Shown: positions 19,326 through 28,668 of the stretch, one piece after another
Position numbering within the stretch: the stretch's first letter is position 1
How the letters are laid out: each line of letters opens with the position of its first letter
NCBI GenBank assembly: GCA_902797965.1
Contig: CADBUY010000002.1
Coordinates: forward strand, 223,827-287,826
Source of the DNA: an uncultured bacterium
Lineage (GTDB): Bacteria; Cyanobacteriota; Vampirovibrionia; Gastranaerophilales; Gastranaerophilaceae
DNA length: 64,000 nucleotides
Reading direction: 5' to 3'
Notes under the pieces: generated by a model
Database searches by the model: none
The model's input: the letters and a program-made list of their open reading frames with translations, nothing else
What the model was told of the DNA's origin: nothing
Position numbers and translations under genes: made by a program

Positions 19326-19495
19326 ACAATATGAGTGTGCGGAAAAAGTCGAAAAATGACAATTTTTCGAACTTTTTCAAACACGACCTAAAGTGTGTAA
19401 AATGCGGGTCGTGTGCGGGATAGCACACAACCCGCATTGAAAGCGTTCTATGGAGCTTGCGGAAAAATTAAAATTTTTCCGCAAGCTCATATTGT
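19326..19495. mobile_element. MITE-like structured repeat, copy 1
   Basis: 170 bases with terminal inverted repeats: ACAATATGAG-n3-GCGGAAAAA at the left and TTTTTCCGC-n3-CTCATATTGT at the right. Internally there are three hairpins: GAAAAAGTCGAAAAAT/ATTTTTCGAACTTTTTC; AATGCGGGTCGTGTGC/GCACACAACCCGCATT with loop GGGATA; and GAGCTTGCGGAAAAATT/AATTTTTCCGCAAGCTC. A second copy with the same plan is at 46981-47163. No ORF. The 1.1 kb gap 19121-20253 otherwise holds hairpin repeats, a pseudogene and a repeat fragment. Confidence 0.7.
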
Positions 19496-19502
19496 TTAAG
19501 AA

Positions 19503-19541
19503 GTGATTGAGTGAGCAGGTGAACAGGTGATTGAGTGAGTT
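19503..19541. repeat. Short direct repeat GTGATTGAGTGAG
   Basis: GTGATTGAGTGAG occurs twice, separated by CAGGTGAACAG, immediately after the MITE-like element. No function visible. Confidence 0.4.
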
Positions 19542-19630
19542 AATAAAAAAAAATAAGAAAGTGACAAAAAGTCAAATATTTGACACCCACCCGTATCTCT
19601 AACCTTTTCATACGAAAAGCTAAGAGCTGC

Positions 19631-19834
19631 TCCCTCCCTGATTAGGGAGGGGTGGGGAGGGTAGTATCCCGTAAGGGAAATTAACCATTTTTACTTTTAG
19701 ACACTCTAAATACATCAAACATCAAATAAGGTGCGAAACATCGCACCCTACTTTGTTATTTTTTAGTTTTTGTCGGGTTGAAACCCGACCTATAAGCTAT
19801 TTAATGTTGTTGGGGTAGAAACCCCAACCTACTT
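19631..19834. repeat. Cluster of palindromic repeats upstream of the ribosomal operon
   Basis: A GC-rich CCCTCCC..GGGAGGGG repeat (19631-19660) is followed by three stem-loops of one class: GGTGCGAAACATCGCACC+CTAC (19730-19752), TCGGGTTGAAACCCGA+CCTA (19774-19792) and GTTGGGGTAGAAACCCCAAC+CTAC (19808-19834). Stem sequences differ but the ends are shared. Confidence 0.6.
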
Positions 19835-19836
19835 TG

Positions 19837-20009
19837 CTACCATATACTTTGATCTTCAAAATGACCAATATATCGTTCGCTTAATTCATGGAAGCTTTGA
19901 TGTATATCTGTATCACCAAGTGTATATAAACTTGTTTAGTAGTTTTTACATTTCCATTATCATCATAAACAATCGCTTTGGATGGAAAATTTACTGCATC
20001 TTCAGCCAT
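19837..20009 (-). pseudogene. Frameshifted remnant of a small protein gene
   Basis: Minus strand ATG at 20009 reads MAEDAVNFPSKAIVYDDNGN... for about 27 codons; one frame shift near 19928 continues as ...TLGDTDIHQSFHELSERYIG... to TAG at 19837. Both halves look protein-like, so this is probably one short gene broken by an indel. Another frame break lies upstream at a run of seven A. Family not recognised. It sits in a repeat-rich gap, which fits decay. Confidence 0.45.
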
Positions 20010-20120
20010 TTCAATTGTATTTTTTTAAATCCATCCTTTTTCTAAATTATTATTAATATTGTTTATATATTGTTGGAATAGAACTTACAGTTTTTCTAAC
20101 CATCTCTCGTCAGATACTGT

Positions 20121-20243
20121 TTTTGCCGTTCTTGCAAAACTGCACAGCCAGATTTTGCGTTAGCAGAACCAGACATTTAAATTTTATAAACGAAGTACAT
20201 TAAATAAATTATTTACTACATCAAAATATAAATTTTAATGAAT
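20121..20243. mobile_element. Palindrome-bounded element, truncated copy C
   Basis: 20121-20210 resembles 6991-7080 of copy A (TTGCCGTTCTTGC, then AGC..CCAGA.TTTGGCTTTAGC-like text, then ACGAAGT). It ends in the palindrome TACATCAAAATA-TAAATTTTAATGAA (20217-20243). No left palindrome is visible, so the copy seems truncated. It ends right at the pcrA stop codon. Confidence 0.5.
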
Positions 20244-20253
20244 TATTCATAAT

Positions 20254-22821
20254 CTAGAACTTTTTGAGGTGAGCATACGCAGCATCCATAGCCTTTTTAC
20301 CGAGTTTGCCAAAGTCAATTGTATACATTGTACTGTCACCTATTTGGATAACGTCTGCTATATGACCAATACCTAACTTTTCGTGGAATACTCGTTCTCC
20401 TACATTAAAAAAATATTGAGTTGTTGCATTGTTCAGTTCTTCCTGTTGTTTTTTTTCTTCAGCAGCTTCTGCTTCTTTTCTTTTTTGTTCTTCAATTTTT
20501 TGTTTTATCGGGTTGTTTTCCCAGAATGCTTTTAGTTTTTCTTCCTCTTTTTCTTTGTTTATAGGGTTCTTTTTAATAATCATACGCGAAGGAGTTCGTT
20601 TTACAACAGTTGTAGTTTTTTTCGAATTTGTATTTGCAACAAAGTCTTTTCCAAAACCGTTTGAATTATTATTTACCACTTTATTTACCCCAGGAGCAAC
20701 AAAATTAGCACCAAAACCTGTAGATGGCTTTACATATCCGTCAGATGTAAATGATGTATTAGATTTTTTATATGAAGATTCAGTATTTTCATATTTGTTA
20801 TTTTTACCCCTTACTGATTTTACGGCAGTTCTGAATGTGCTTCTGTCAGAATATTCTGAATACTCTGATTCTTCTTCATCTATCAAGTTTGCAGGAATTT
20901 CATCTATAAATCTGCTCGGGGTATAGTACTTATATTCACCCCACATTTGACGCCTTTTTGCGGTTGTTAAATATAATTTATTTTCTGCTCTTGTAACACC
21001 TACATACATTAATCGGCGTTCTTCTTCAAGTTCTGAAACAGTGTTTGAACATCTTGCAGATGGGAAAATTCCCTCATCACACCCCGCTAAGAACACTATC
21101 GGAAATTCAAGTCCTTTGGATGCGTGAAGTGTCATAAGAGTTACATTGTTTGCAATTTCATCCATTCCGTCAATATCAGAAACCAAAGACACCTGAGTTA
21201 AAAATTCACCCAAAATATTATCTTGCTCTTCCGGTTCAAATTCGTTTGCTACGTTAACCAATTCCTGTAAGTTTTCTATTCTTACTTCGTCCTCATCTGT
21301 ATTGGAATCGTGCAGTTCTTTAAGGTATCCGCTTCTTTCCAGAATTAAACCTAAAAATTCAGGTAGTGAATATCTTTTTTCCGCATCTTTAAATTTTTCA
21401 ATCAGAGTTGCAAAATCCTTTAGCTTTGTTGCCGTTCCGGATTTAATTGTTGAGATATTATCAACATCTTTGATTGCTCCAAACAGACTTAAATCGTTTT
21501 CGTCAGCGTATTCCTGCAAATGTTTAAGCGTTGTTTCACCGATTGCACGCTTTGGAACATTAATAATTCTTCTTAGCGATTGTGAATCATCAGGATTATA
21601 GACTAATTTTAAATACGCAATTGCATCTTTGATTTCCTTACGGTCGTAGAATTTTAGACCTCCATAAATTCTGTATGGAATACCGGCCGCAATAAGTGCT
21701 TCTTCTAATGCACGTGACTGATTATTTGTTCTGTATAAAATTGCAAACTGGTTGTAATTATCAGATGTATCACGAATGGATTTTACGATGTAGTTTGCTT
21801 CGTCAGCCTCATCTTGTGCTTCGTAGAGTGATATCTTTTCGCCGTCACCTTTTTGCGAGTAAAGAACTTTGTCAACACGTTCTTCATTGTTTTCTATGAT
21901 TGCATTTGCAGCATTCAAAATGTTTGCAGTAGAACGGTAATTCTGTTCTAATTTAACAACTTTTGCTTTAGGAAAATCATTTTGGAAATTCAAAATAATT
22001 CTAAAATCCGCACCACGCCAAGAGTAAATTGATTGGTCAACATCACCTACAACACATAAAGAACGGTTTTCAGGAATATCTGCCTGAAGATTTGTATAAA
22101 GTGCTTTAACCAATTGATATTGAGCTTGGTTCGTGTCTTGGTATTCGTCAACCAGAATATGCTGAAATTTGTTATAATACTTTGCTCTGACTTCTGGATT
22201 TTGCTCAAGCAATTTAACCGTTATCAAAAGCATATCGTCAAAGTCAATTGCGTTATTGTTATTTAAAGTATTCTCGTAAAATTCAAAAACTTTTGCGATA
22301 TTTTGGGATTTAAAATCGCGGGCAAATGTTGCAAAAGTATAGGCATCCTGCATTTTGTTTTTAGCATTTGAAATTATTGCCTTTATTAATTTTGGCTGAT
22401 AAATTTTATCATCAAGATTAATTTTTTTGATTGCTTGTTTTATAACTGCTAAAGAATCAGTTTCATCATAAATAGTAAAGTTCTTATCAAGTTTTTTGCC
22501 TGACTGGAATGAATAATTTTCAATATCTTGCCTTAAAATTCGCCCGCAAATACTGTGAAATGTGCCGACCCACATATATTTAACAATGTTATCACCAACC
22601 ATTTTGGCAAGTCTTTCTCTCATCTCTCGAGCAGCTTTGTTGGTAAATGTTACAGCTAAAATTTTACCTGCAACTGCTCCATGTTGAATCATATAAGCAA
22701 TGCGTGAAGTTAAAACTTTTGTTTTACCGCTTCCTGCACCTGCCAAAATCAGTAAAGCGCCTTGTGTTGTTTGGGCTGCTTCTTGCTGCTCCTTATTGAG
22801 TCCGTCTAAAAAATTTTCCAT
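20254..22821 (-). CDS. pcrA: ATP-dependent 3'-5' DNA helicase PcrA/UvrD
   Basis: 855 aa SF1 helicase for repair and for removal of RecA or stalled RNA polymerase. Walker A AGAGSGKTKVL near residue 29, DEYQDTNQAQ near 226, QNYRST near 295, TLHASKGLEF near 566, VGVTRAENKLYL near 625. After a disordered K/E/N-rich linker (about 650-800) the last 50 residues form a Tudor-like domain (VGERVFHEKLGIGHI...GKLGKKAMDAAYAHLKKF), as in PcrA proteins that contact RNA polymerase. The same domain ends the acidic protein at 43319-46045. Divergent from the gene at 22914. Confidence 0.96.
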   Translation of the reverse strand: MENFLDGLNKEQQEAAQTTQGALLILAGAGSGKTKVLTSRIAYMIQHGAVAGKILAVTFTNKAAREMRERLAKMVGDNIVKYMWVGTFHSICGRILRQDIENYSFQSGKKLDKNFTIYDETDSLAVIKQAIKKINLDDKIYQPKLIKAIISNAKNKMQDAYTFATFARDFKSQNIAKVFEFYENTLNNNNAIDFDDMLLITVKLLEQNPEVRAKYYNKFQHILVDEYQDTNQAQYQLVKALYTNLQADIPENRSLCVVGDVDQSIYSWRGADFRIILNFQNDFPKAKVVKLEQNYRSTANILNAANAIIENNEERVDKVLYSQKGDGEKISLYEAQDEADEANYIVKSIRDTSDNYNQFAILYRTNNQSRALEEALIAAGIPYRIYGGLKFYDRKEIKDAIAYLKLVYNPDDSQSLRRIINVPKRAIGETTLKHLQEYADENDLSLFGAIKDVDNISTIKSGTATKLKDFATLIEKFKDAEKRYSLPEFLGLILERSGYLKELHDSNTDEDEVRIENLQELVNVANEFEPEEQDNILGEFLTQVSLVSDIDGMDEIANNVTLMTLHASKGLEFPIVFLAGCDEGIFPSARCSNTVSELEEERRLMYVGVTRAENKLYLTTAKRRQMWGEYKYYTPSRFIDEIPANLIDEEESEYSEYSDRSTFRTAVKSVRGKNNKYENTESSYKKSNTSFTSDGYVKPSTGFGANFVAPGVNKVVNNNSNGFGKDFVANTNSKKTTTVVKRTPSRMIIKKNPINKEKEEEKLKAFWENNPIKQKIEEQKRKEAEAAEEKKQQEELNNATTQYFFNVGERVFHEKLGIGHIADVIQIGDSTMYTIDFGKLGKKAMDAAYAHLKKF

Positions 22822-22913
22822 TCCCTATTCCCAAAATCTGAATTTTATGCTATTATATCTAAGCATACAAAAAAGACGTACAAAAGACAATACGACAAAC
22901 ATAAGGTGAACAA

Positions 22914-23489
22914 ATGATTGAAATACTAGATTCTATTGATGAAAATGAGCAGCAACCATCGATAATGGTTCCTGTAGATGACTTGGATAAAGCAGACCAT
23001 GCTCCTGATACAGTTGATGAATTAGCAATGGAACTTGCTACTATTAAGCAGCCAGCAAAAAGAATTGCAATCATTGGTTCAAGAAATTTAGCAATAACTC
23101 ATCAGCAAATGATAGAAACTTTGACTACTGCACTTGTTCAACAAGGTAATACTATTATTACTTCAGGTGGTTCATGCGGTACTAACGCTGCTGCAATTCG
23201 CGGTGCAATGAAATCTAATCCTGATAAGTTAAAAGTTATTTTACCTCAGACAATCGGTCAACAGCCATCTGACGTTCAAGACCAGTTAATCGGAGTTCCT
23301 AATATTGTAGAGCATTCAGATAGAGCTATGATGACTTTAGCGGATGCTTCAAGAATTTGTAACAGAGAAATTATTGATGACTGTAATCAAATGATTTGTT
23401 TCTTGTCACATACAAGTAAAACCTTGCACAGAGCGGTTGAATACGCTGAAGAAAATCACAAAGTTATTACAGTTTTCTATTTGGATTAG
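22914..23489 (+). CDS. DprA/SLOG-superfamily Rossmann protein
   Basis: 191 aa. Residues about 45-190 form a Rossmann domain: IAIIGSRN near 51, then TALVQQGNTIITSGGSCGTNAAAIRG near 73-99, the nucleotide-binding pattern of the SLOG/DprA/LOG group. The central part (KVILPQTIGQQP...) and C-terminus (AVEYAEENHKVITVFYLD) complete the fold. It is too short for full DprA, and I recall similar stand-alone proteins in cyanobacteria. A first about 40 residue acidic extension is non-conserved. Followed after 4 bases by the HEAT-like gene, probably an operon. Confidence 0.75.
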   Translation: MIEILDSIDENEQQPSIMVPVDDLDKADHAPDTVDELAMELATIKQPAKRIAIIGSRNLAITHQQMIETLTTALVQQGNTIITSGGSCGTNAAAIRGAMKSNPDKLKVILPQTIGQQPSDVQDQLIGVPNIVEHSDRAMMTLADASRICNREIIDDCNQMICFLSHTSKTLHRAVEYAEENHKVITVFYLD

Positions 23490-23493
23490 TTAT

Positions 23494-24669
23494 ATGGATT
23501 TATTTAAGGCGCTCACAGGGAAAAATCCTGCAGAGTTTGAACAGGCAGCACGAATACTCGTTGATACTCCTGATATTGAGTTATTTAAAAAACTCGTTAA
23601 ACAGGATGATTTCTTGTTCGATTTTATAAAAAATAATGTTGCAAAACGTATTCGCAATGCTTCTAATAAGCATAATTACTTAAATTTATTTAAGTTTTTT
23701 GACTATTATTCACCATCTTATGATGAAGTTTTTGCTTCTACATTGTACGAATACGGCGGAGAAAGCTTGCTTCCTCAAATCATAGAATGCTTAAATAAAG
23801 ACAGTAATGCACAGAAGGCTTATGCTTTAAAATTCTTATCAATGCTTCCAAAAGGTAAAGCAGAAGATTTACTTCCTCAAGTCAGAGAATTAGCGAAGTC
23901 CGAGGATGAATGTTTGGCAGCTAATGCAATAGAAGTATTATCTAAAAATAAAGATTTTGTATCAAAAGAGGAAGCTGTTAACAATTTAAAATCAGAAGAT
24001 GAATTTGAACAGTATAATGCTGTTAAGTTTCTTGTGACTTATGGTGCTAAAGATACTTTACCAAAGATTTTTAGCGTTATGAAAAATTCATCTTTTTCTG
24101 AAAATATAGCAGCTGAAATACCGTTTTTGGTTGATTTGGAAACATTGCTGGAAGACAGTTTTGAGGGCGCAATTCTTGTTATGTGTAACATAATTAATGC
24201 AATTCCGGAGATTGTTCCTCCATCCGGTGCTATAGACTATAATTTATTAGAAATATTTGAAAATTTGTATCATAATTGTTTAACCAGTTCATCTGCGCTT
24301 CTTTTAAGAATGGCAAAAGAAAAGTTTGAATCATTGGAAGAAAACGAAGAATATTTATTTGACTGTGATAAGAATACAAAAGATGAAGTTGCTGCAATAA
24401 ATAAATTTTTCAGAGGGGTAAATGTTAATAAACTAAATAGTCTTTTGTATGACGAATTGTATGATGAGAGCGACTTTGTATTCTTTGCAGTCGATTATGT
24501 TAATGATGTTGAAGAGCTGGAAACCCTTTTGGACAGCTCAAATCAAACTCTTTTATTAAAAGTTTTAACGACATTAAAAGAAAAACAAGCATTAAATTCC
24601 GCACACAAAGAACAGGCATTACATCATATAACTAGTGCTGATATAAAACAAATTGTAGAAGTTTTATAG
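23494..24669 (+). CDS. HEAT-like repeat protein
   Basis: 391 aa from ATG 23494 (MDLFKALTGKNPAEF), which starts just after the upstream stop; an upstream in-frame ATG at 23437 lies inside the preceding gene. All-helical, with repeated units such as ALKFLSMLPKGKAEDLLPQVRELA and AVKFLVTYGAKDTLPKIFSVM around residues 110-230 that look like HEAT repeats. No catalytic motif. GGGGTAAA occurs at 24415 in the gene and again at its stop codon (24669). Probably a protein-interaction scaffold; function unknown. Confidence 0.7.
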   Translation: MDLFKALTGKNPAEFEQAARILVDTPDIELFKKLVKQDDFLFDFIKNNVAKRIRNASNKHNYLNLFKFFDYYSPSYDEVFASTLYEYGGESLLPQIIECLNKDSNAQKAYALKFLSMLPKGKAEDLLPQVRELAKSEDECLAANAIEVLSKNKDFVSKEEAVNNLKSEDEFEQYNAVKFLVTYGAKDTLPKIFSVMKNSSFSENIAAEIPFLVDLETLLEDSFEGAILVMCNIINAIPEIVPPSGAIDYNLLEIFENLYHNCLTSSSALLLRMAKEKFESLEENEEYLFDCDKNTKDEVAAINKFFRGVNVNKLNSLLYDELYDESDFVFFAVDYVNDVEELETLLDSSNQTLLLKVLTTLKEKQALNSAHKEQALHHITSADIKQIVEVL

Positions 24670-24877
24670 GGGTAAATATTAAATAAAGTCATTTATATGC
24701 GTTTTAACACAAAATTTGGCAAAAATGTTATCATTCAGATGCTTTTGCAAAAAATCGTAAACATTTAAAAGAATTCTTCGCTATCGCTCATTATGAGGGT
24801 AACTTTGAGAATTTTGTGTAATATTGCATATAGTTACAAAAATTTATATTAATATATACTTATTTATCCTAACGCTG

Positions 24878-25789
24878 CTACTCAGCAATAAATTCGTAAT
24901 TTTGCTTTTTAATTTGTTCTTGAGTTGCAGGCTGAGATTGAATAGTTCTTGTTAAAGTTCTTGAAAAATCGCCTAAATTATCAACATTGTATAAGTGTCC
25001 GCCTGTAGTGGAGGCAAGACAAGACAGTGATTTGGAATATGATGAAGCTAAGATTACGTCAATGTGAATATCTGTACGTTTTCTCATAAGAGCTTTAGCA
25101 AAAGCACAAGGATCGCCTCCGCAGTTTTCACCGCCGTCTGTGATTAATATAATTTTCTTAGGTGAAGTTGTATCTAACGCTGCAAAATCTTGATATGCGG
25201 CTCTATCCAGTGCATAAACAAGAGGTGTTGCCCCTCCTATATCCACAGAATTCATACCTGCAAGGATTGAGTTAGAGTTAGCACTTATGATTGGTGCAAC
25301 CTGAGTTGTTGCGCTGCATGCTCCTCTTGTCGTTCCTACAGGACTTTTTTCTGTAACTACTGTAAACTTATTTCCGTTTTTAACAATCTTTTTTACATCT
25401 TGCAGAGTATGGATGCTAGTCGGATTCGTACCGTTAGAATCGTGCCCGAATACTCTGAAACCGACTTTTGTTGATGAAGGGATTTGTGCGACAATTGAAG
25501 CCATACTTCTTTTTGCCGCTGTAATCCAGTTTGACATACTTCCTGAAAAGTCCATTACAATTTCTATTGTACCGACTTGTGCCTGATTAACCACATTATT
25601 GTTAATATAGTTGGCAGGTGTGTATACATTATAAAAATTCTGGTTAACACTGTTTGCAGGAGATGTTATTGTTTGTCCAGCCTGATTTTTAACAGTACCG
25701 GATGTATTAATTGTATATTTTGCTGCAAAAGCAATTCCGGTTGTTAAAGTTACACTTGTAAGAATGTATGCTAATATTTTTTTGTTCAT
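24878..25789 (-). CDS. Secreted von Willebrand factor type A domain protein
   Basis: 303 aa with a signal peptide (MNKKILAYILTSVTLTTGIAFA, cleavage about residue 22). The VWA domain starts near 74: MIDAS motif DFSGSM with Asp80, Ser82 and Ser84, a Thr in GATPLVYAL near 182 and Asp in LITDGGENCGG near 218. Cysteine pairs (C-x4-C in the GG-C-GGDPC region and SCLAS) suggest extracytoplasmic disulfides. Ligand unknown. Divergent from the secreted protein at 25864. Confidence 0.88.
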   Translation of the reverse strand: MNKKILAYILTSVTLTTGIAFAAKYTINTSGTVKNQAGQTITSPANSVNQNFYNVYTPANYINNNVVNQAQVGTIEIVMDFSGSMSNWITAAKRSMASIVAQIPSSTKVGFRVFGHDSNGTNPTSIHTLQDVKKIVKNGNKFTVVTEKSPVGTTRGACSATTQVAPIISANSNSILAGMNSVDIGGATPLVYALDRAAYQDFAALDTTSPKKIILITDGGENCGGDPCAFAKALMRKRTDIHIDVILASSYSKSLSCLASTTGGHLYNVDNLGDFSRTLTRTIQSQPATQEQIKKQNYEFIAE

Positions 25790-25863
25790 ATTTTTACTCC
25801 TAATTTAATAACTATATTATATAACGGATTGTTCAAAAATTTAAAATATAGTATACTGTAATT

Positions 25864-27012
25864 ATGCGGAAGAGGTTAATAATATTTCTTGCAGGTATTC
25901 TGTTAATGAACCCAATCGTATTTGCAGCCGATACTTATCAAGGTTACGCGGAATATGATGATAATGTTACACGCCCTCAGGAAGATATTTTTACCGGTAA
26001 AACGGAAACTTTGGAAAAACGTGATGTTATTAAGATGACTGTTTCTCAGGTTCTGGACGGTTCTTTCTCGTTAGAGGGTGATGAGTTTTTTGCTGAAATA
26101 ACTTCTGATGTTATTGGTGATAAGGGAGTAATTCTTCCCAAAGGAACTATTGCACATGGAACTATTACTCAAACCGGAGAAGCAAAACGACTTGGCAGGA
26201 ACGGTTATTTAAATCTTAAGTTTGATAAATTAACGACTCCTGACGGAAGAGAAATTGATATAGAGGGAACAATGTCTACAAAAGGACATCCTGTAAAAGA
26301 AGCAGGAAAAATTGTTGCTACAGACTTGGGATATACTGCGGCAGGCGGTTTTTTGGGCGGAGTGTTTGCATTGCAGACATTAGGACCTGCAGCTGCAATA
26401 GCATCTCATGGGTATACACTTGCAGGAGGCGCTGCTATAGGCGGAACGATTGGGCTTGGAATGTCGCTTGTAAGAAAAGGAAAAAATGTTTTAATCTCTC
26501 CGGGTGATGAAATAAAAGTAAAAATATTGTCTGATGTTGCTCTGCCTGTATATAAGGAAGAAGCCTTAAAGAAAGAAGAATTATTTTATCCGGGACTTGA
26601 TATCAGAATATCAAATATACTGTATGAAAAAGATCCGTTTGGGGAAGCTAATACAATAACTTTATCTCTGATGATATCTAATATGTCAGATAAAACCATT
26701 TCAGGAATGGATTTGGCGTTAGTAAATGATTATAATAATGTCTTTAACCCTTCAATATTTGGTGATACAAAGTTGTTGTTTTCGCAACTTAAACCCGGTG
26801 ACAGATATGCAGGAAAAATATCATTCAGCGTGCATAATGTGAAAGGTACATATTGGCTTACTGTAAATAACAGAGCAAAAAATAAGCCTCTTGCAAAGAT
26901 TTCGCTAGATAACGCATACAAACATGTTGCAAAGGATGTAAAAAAACGTAATGAAAAGGTAAAGCCTGCAAAGAAAAATTATTATAAAGAAGACGATCCG
27001 TTTGACATTTAA
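25864..27012 (+). CDS. Secreted/envelope hypothetical protein with glycine-rich segment
   Basis: 382 aa. Signal peptide MRKRLIIFLAGILLMNPIVFA. Residues 55-145 are beta-rich (VLDGSFSLEGDEFFAEI..., LPKGTIAHGTITQ..., GYLNLKFDKLTTPDGREIDIEG), a pattern seen in proteins of the type-IV-secretion TrbI/VirB10-like or envelope beta-barrel-associated kind, but I cannot assign it. A hydrophobic Gly/Ala segment at about 155-200 resembles a glycine zipper. The C-terminal third looks like an Ig-type beta domain, and the end is lysine-rich. First of three same-strand genes (25864-28667). Confidence 0.65.
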   Translation: MRKRLIIFLAGILLMNPIVFAADTYQGYAEYDDNVTRPQEDIFTGKTETLEKRDVIKMTVSQVLDGSFSLEGDEFFAEITSDVIGDKGVILPKGTIAHGTITQTGEAKRLGRNGYLNLKFDKLTTPDGREIDIEGTMSTKGHPVKEAGKIVATDLGYTAAGGFLGGVFALQTLGPAAAIASHGYTLAGGAAIGGTIGLGMSLVRKGKNVLISPGDEIKVKILSDVALPVYKEEALKKEELFYPGLDIRISNILYEKDPFGEANTITLSLMISNMSDKTISGMDLALVNDYNNVFNPSIFGDTKLLFSQLKPGDRYAGKISFSVHNVKGTYWLTVNNRAKNKPLAKISLDNAYKHVAKDVKKRNEKVKPAKKNYYKEDDPFDI

Positions 27013-27060
27013 TTAAAATAATTAGCAAAAATCATTTTTAGATGTTTTTATTTATTTGAA

Positions 27061-27765
27061 ATGAATATAAATATCAATACTCAGTTAAATTTTCAATCCA
27101 AAGCAAACCCTATTAAGCCTTTTGTAATTAAAACAAAACGAGGGCGGCTTAATGTTACTGAAGTTACGCCGAGAGACTTAAAAAGGGAAGGTTTTATTGA
27201 AAATCTTACCAAGTTTTTCTGTAAAAACTTTGCATCCTCTACCAAGGATCCTGCTTGGAAAATATTTGCAAAACACAACAGTTTTAATTATGCAGAAGAT
27301 CTTAAAAATTTTGTAAGGTATTATGCTTCAAAAATAAAACTGTCGCATGAAGATATGACATTGCTTCTTGCAAAAGATAAACGTAATAAAATTCAGGGTG
27401 CGTGCTTGTCATACGGATATGACAAAATACCGGGAGTAAAAAATAAAGTTTGCTATGTAGATTCTATTGCAATTAATCCGTCTTATCGCGGGTATAAAGT
27501 AGGTAATGCCTTAATGAAAAAGACAATGGAATCTGCACAAAACAAGTTTTCTGATGTATTTCTTGCAGGAGAAAAAATGTCATCAGATTTTTATGAAAAG
27601 CTTGGTTTTAAACCATTAGATAAAAATGATGAAGCACAGAAAACCGTTATAGATTATATTTCCAGAAGCCGCTCTGATTATCCGAAATATATAGAGCTTT
27701 ATACAAAGCCTTTAATAGAATTTTCCGAACGCTGGTATAACGTGTGTGCAAATAAGATAAAATAA
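27061..27765 (+). CDS. GNAT-family acetyltransferase with lineage-type N-terminus
   Basis: 234 aa. Residues about 100-190 hold the GNAT fold: VCYVDSIAINPSYRGYKVGNALMKKTMESA gives the acetyl-CoA loop (R-G-x-K-V-G) and FYEKLGFKPL the closing motif. The substrate is unknown. The N-terminus MNININTQLNFQSKANPIKPF matches the short F-x-[AGS] motif seen on other hypothetical proteins here, which is not part of the GNAT domain. Confidence 0.82.
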   Translation: MNININTQLNFQSKANPIKPFVIKTKRGRLNVTEVTPRDLKREGFIENLTKFFCKNFASSTKDPAWKIFAKHNSFNYAEDLKNFVRYYASKIKLSHEDMTLLLAKDKRNKIQGACLSYGYDKIPGVKNKVCYVDSIAINPSYRGYKVGNALMKKTMESAQNKFSDVFLAGEKMSSDFYEKLGFKPLDKNDEAQKTVIDYISRSRSDYPKYIELYTKPLIEFSERWYNVCANKIK

Positions 27766-27788
27766 TTTTTTTATGTTAATCTTAGAGT

Positions 27789-28667
27789 ATGAAGAAGTTA
27801 GCTTTATTCGTTATATGTTTTTTATTTCTATTGCAGAGCTCTAATGCTGCAAGTTTTGTTTTTTCCGAGAATAATAAATTTGGTTTAAAAGATGAAAAAG
27901 GGAATGTCGTAGCTAAAGCTAAATACAAAAAGCTTGTGCGTCTTGGAGAGAAGGCATGGATAATGCAACAAGGAACAAAATTCGGCATTCTTAATGATGA
28001 CGGAAAGGTACTTGTGGAACCGCAGTTTAATCAAGCTGAAAGAGTTTTGGGGAAATACGTCAAATTCAGAAAAGGCAGCAGGTATGGTATTTATGATGAA
28101 TTGGGGTTTAAGATTCTTCCTGTGGAATATTCTTCAATAGACTTGCTGTATGGCGGAATGTTTGTTACTGCAAAAAATTATAAATTTGGTCTTACTGATA
28201 TGAATGGTTTTGTAATTTTGGACAACATTTTTGACGATATTTATATGCCTGATTTTGATACTTTGGTAATTGTTTATAACGAAAAGCAAATGGAATACAA
28301 ACGTGATGAGAACAGTATTGGCAAAATACCGTTCAGCATAGTTAATTTTAATGCCGATGCGGATAATTCAGGAGTAAATATAACCGATATAGCGTCAAGT
28401 CCTATTGCATCAACTGGATATTATGGAGTTACATTTACAGATTATGCTCTTAAATTATTTTCATCAATCTCTCCTGCGTATGAAGAAACAATTGATGAAC
28501 TTATGTTTTCACAAGGAGCGGATACGGTTTCAGTACTGATGAGATGTTCTTGGATACCAAAATTCCCGTTTGTGTATACAAAAAATTATTATAATACTGT
28601 AGTTGATCCGTATAACGGACCATTAAGCCAGTTAAAAAAAGGGTTAAAACGAAAAATTAAGAACTAA
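27789..28667 (+). CDS. Secreted WG-repeat protein
   Basis: 292 aa with signal peptide MKKLALFVICFLFLLQSSNA. Residues 21-150 contain WG-type beta repeats (NNKFGLKDEKGNVVAKAKYKK; GTKFGILNDDGKVLVEPQFNQ; GSRYGIYDELGFKILPVEYSS; NYKFGLTDMNGFVILDNIFDD), about 30-residue units in the WG_beta_rep family. The C-terminal part is not recognised. Stop codon abuts that of the convergent gene at 28669. Confidence 0.85.
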   Translation: MKKLALFVICFLFLLQSSNAASFVFSENNKFGLKDEKGNVVAKAKYKKLVRLGEKAWIMQQGTKFGILNDDGKVLVEPQFNQAERVLGKYVKFRKGSRYGIYDELGFKILPVEYSSIDLLYGGMFVTAKNYKFGLTDMNGFVILDNIFDDIYMPDFDTLVIVYNEKQMEYKRDENSIGKIPFSIVNFNADADNSGVNITDIASSPIASTGYYGVTFTDYALKLFSSISPAYEETIDELMFSQGADTVSVLMRCSWIPKFPFVYTKNYYNTVVDPYNGPLSQLKKGLKRKIKN

Positions 28668-28668
28668 A

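Noticed and set aside
19261..20253. CRISPR array, considered because of clustered hairpins
   Set aside because: Repeats differ in sequence, have no regular spacing and no spacers; no cas gene is in the window.
20429..20926. 165-codon Phe/Ser-rich plus-strand ORF
   Set aside because: Antisense shadow of the lysine/glutamate-rich pcrA linker.
24699..24770. 23-codon ORF MRFNTKFGKNVIIQ... after the HEAT-like gene
   Set aside because: No ribosome site; a second open frame overlaps it in another phase, so it may be gene decay, but there is too little to support a call.
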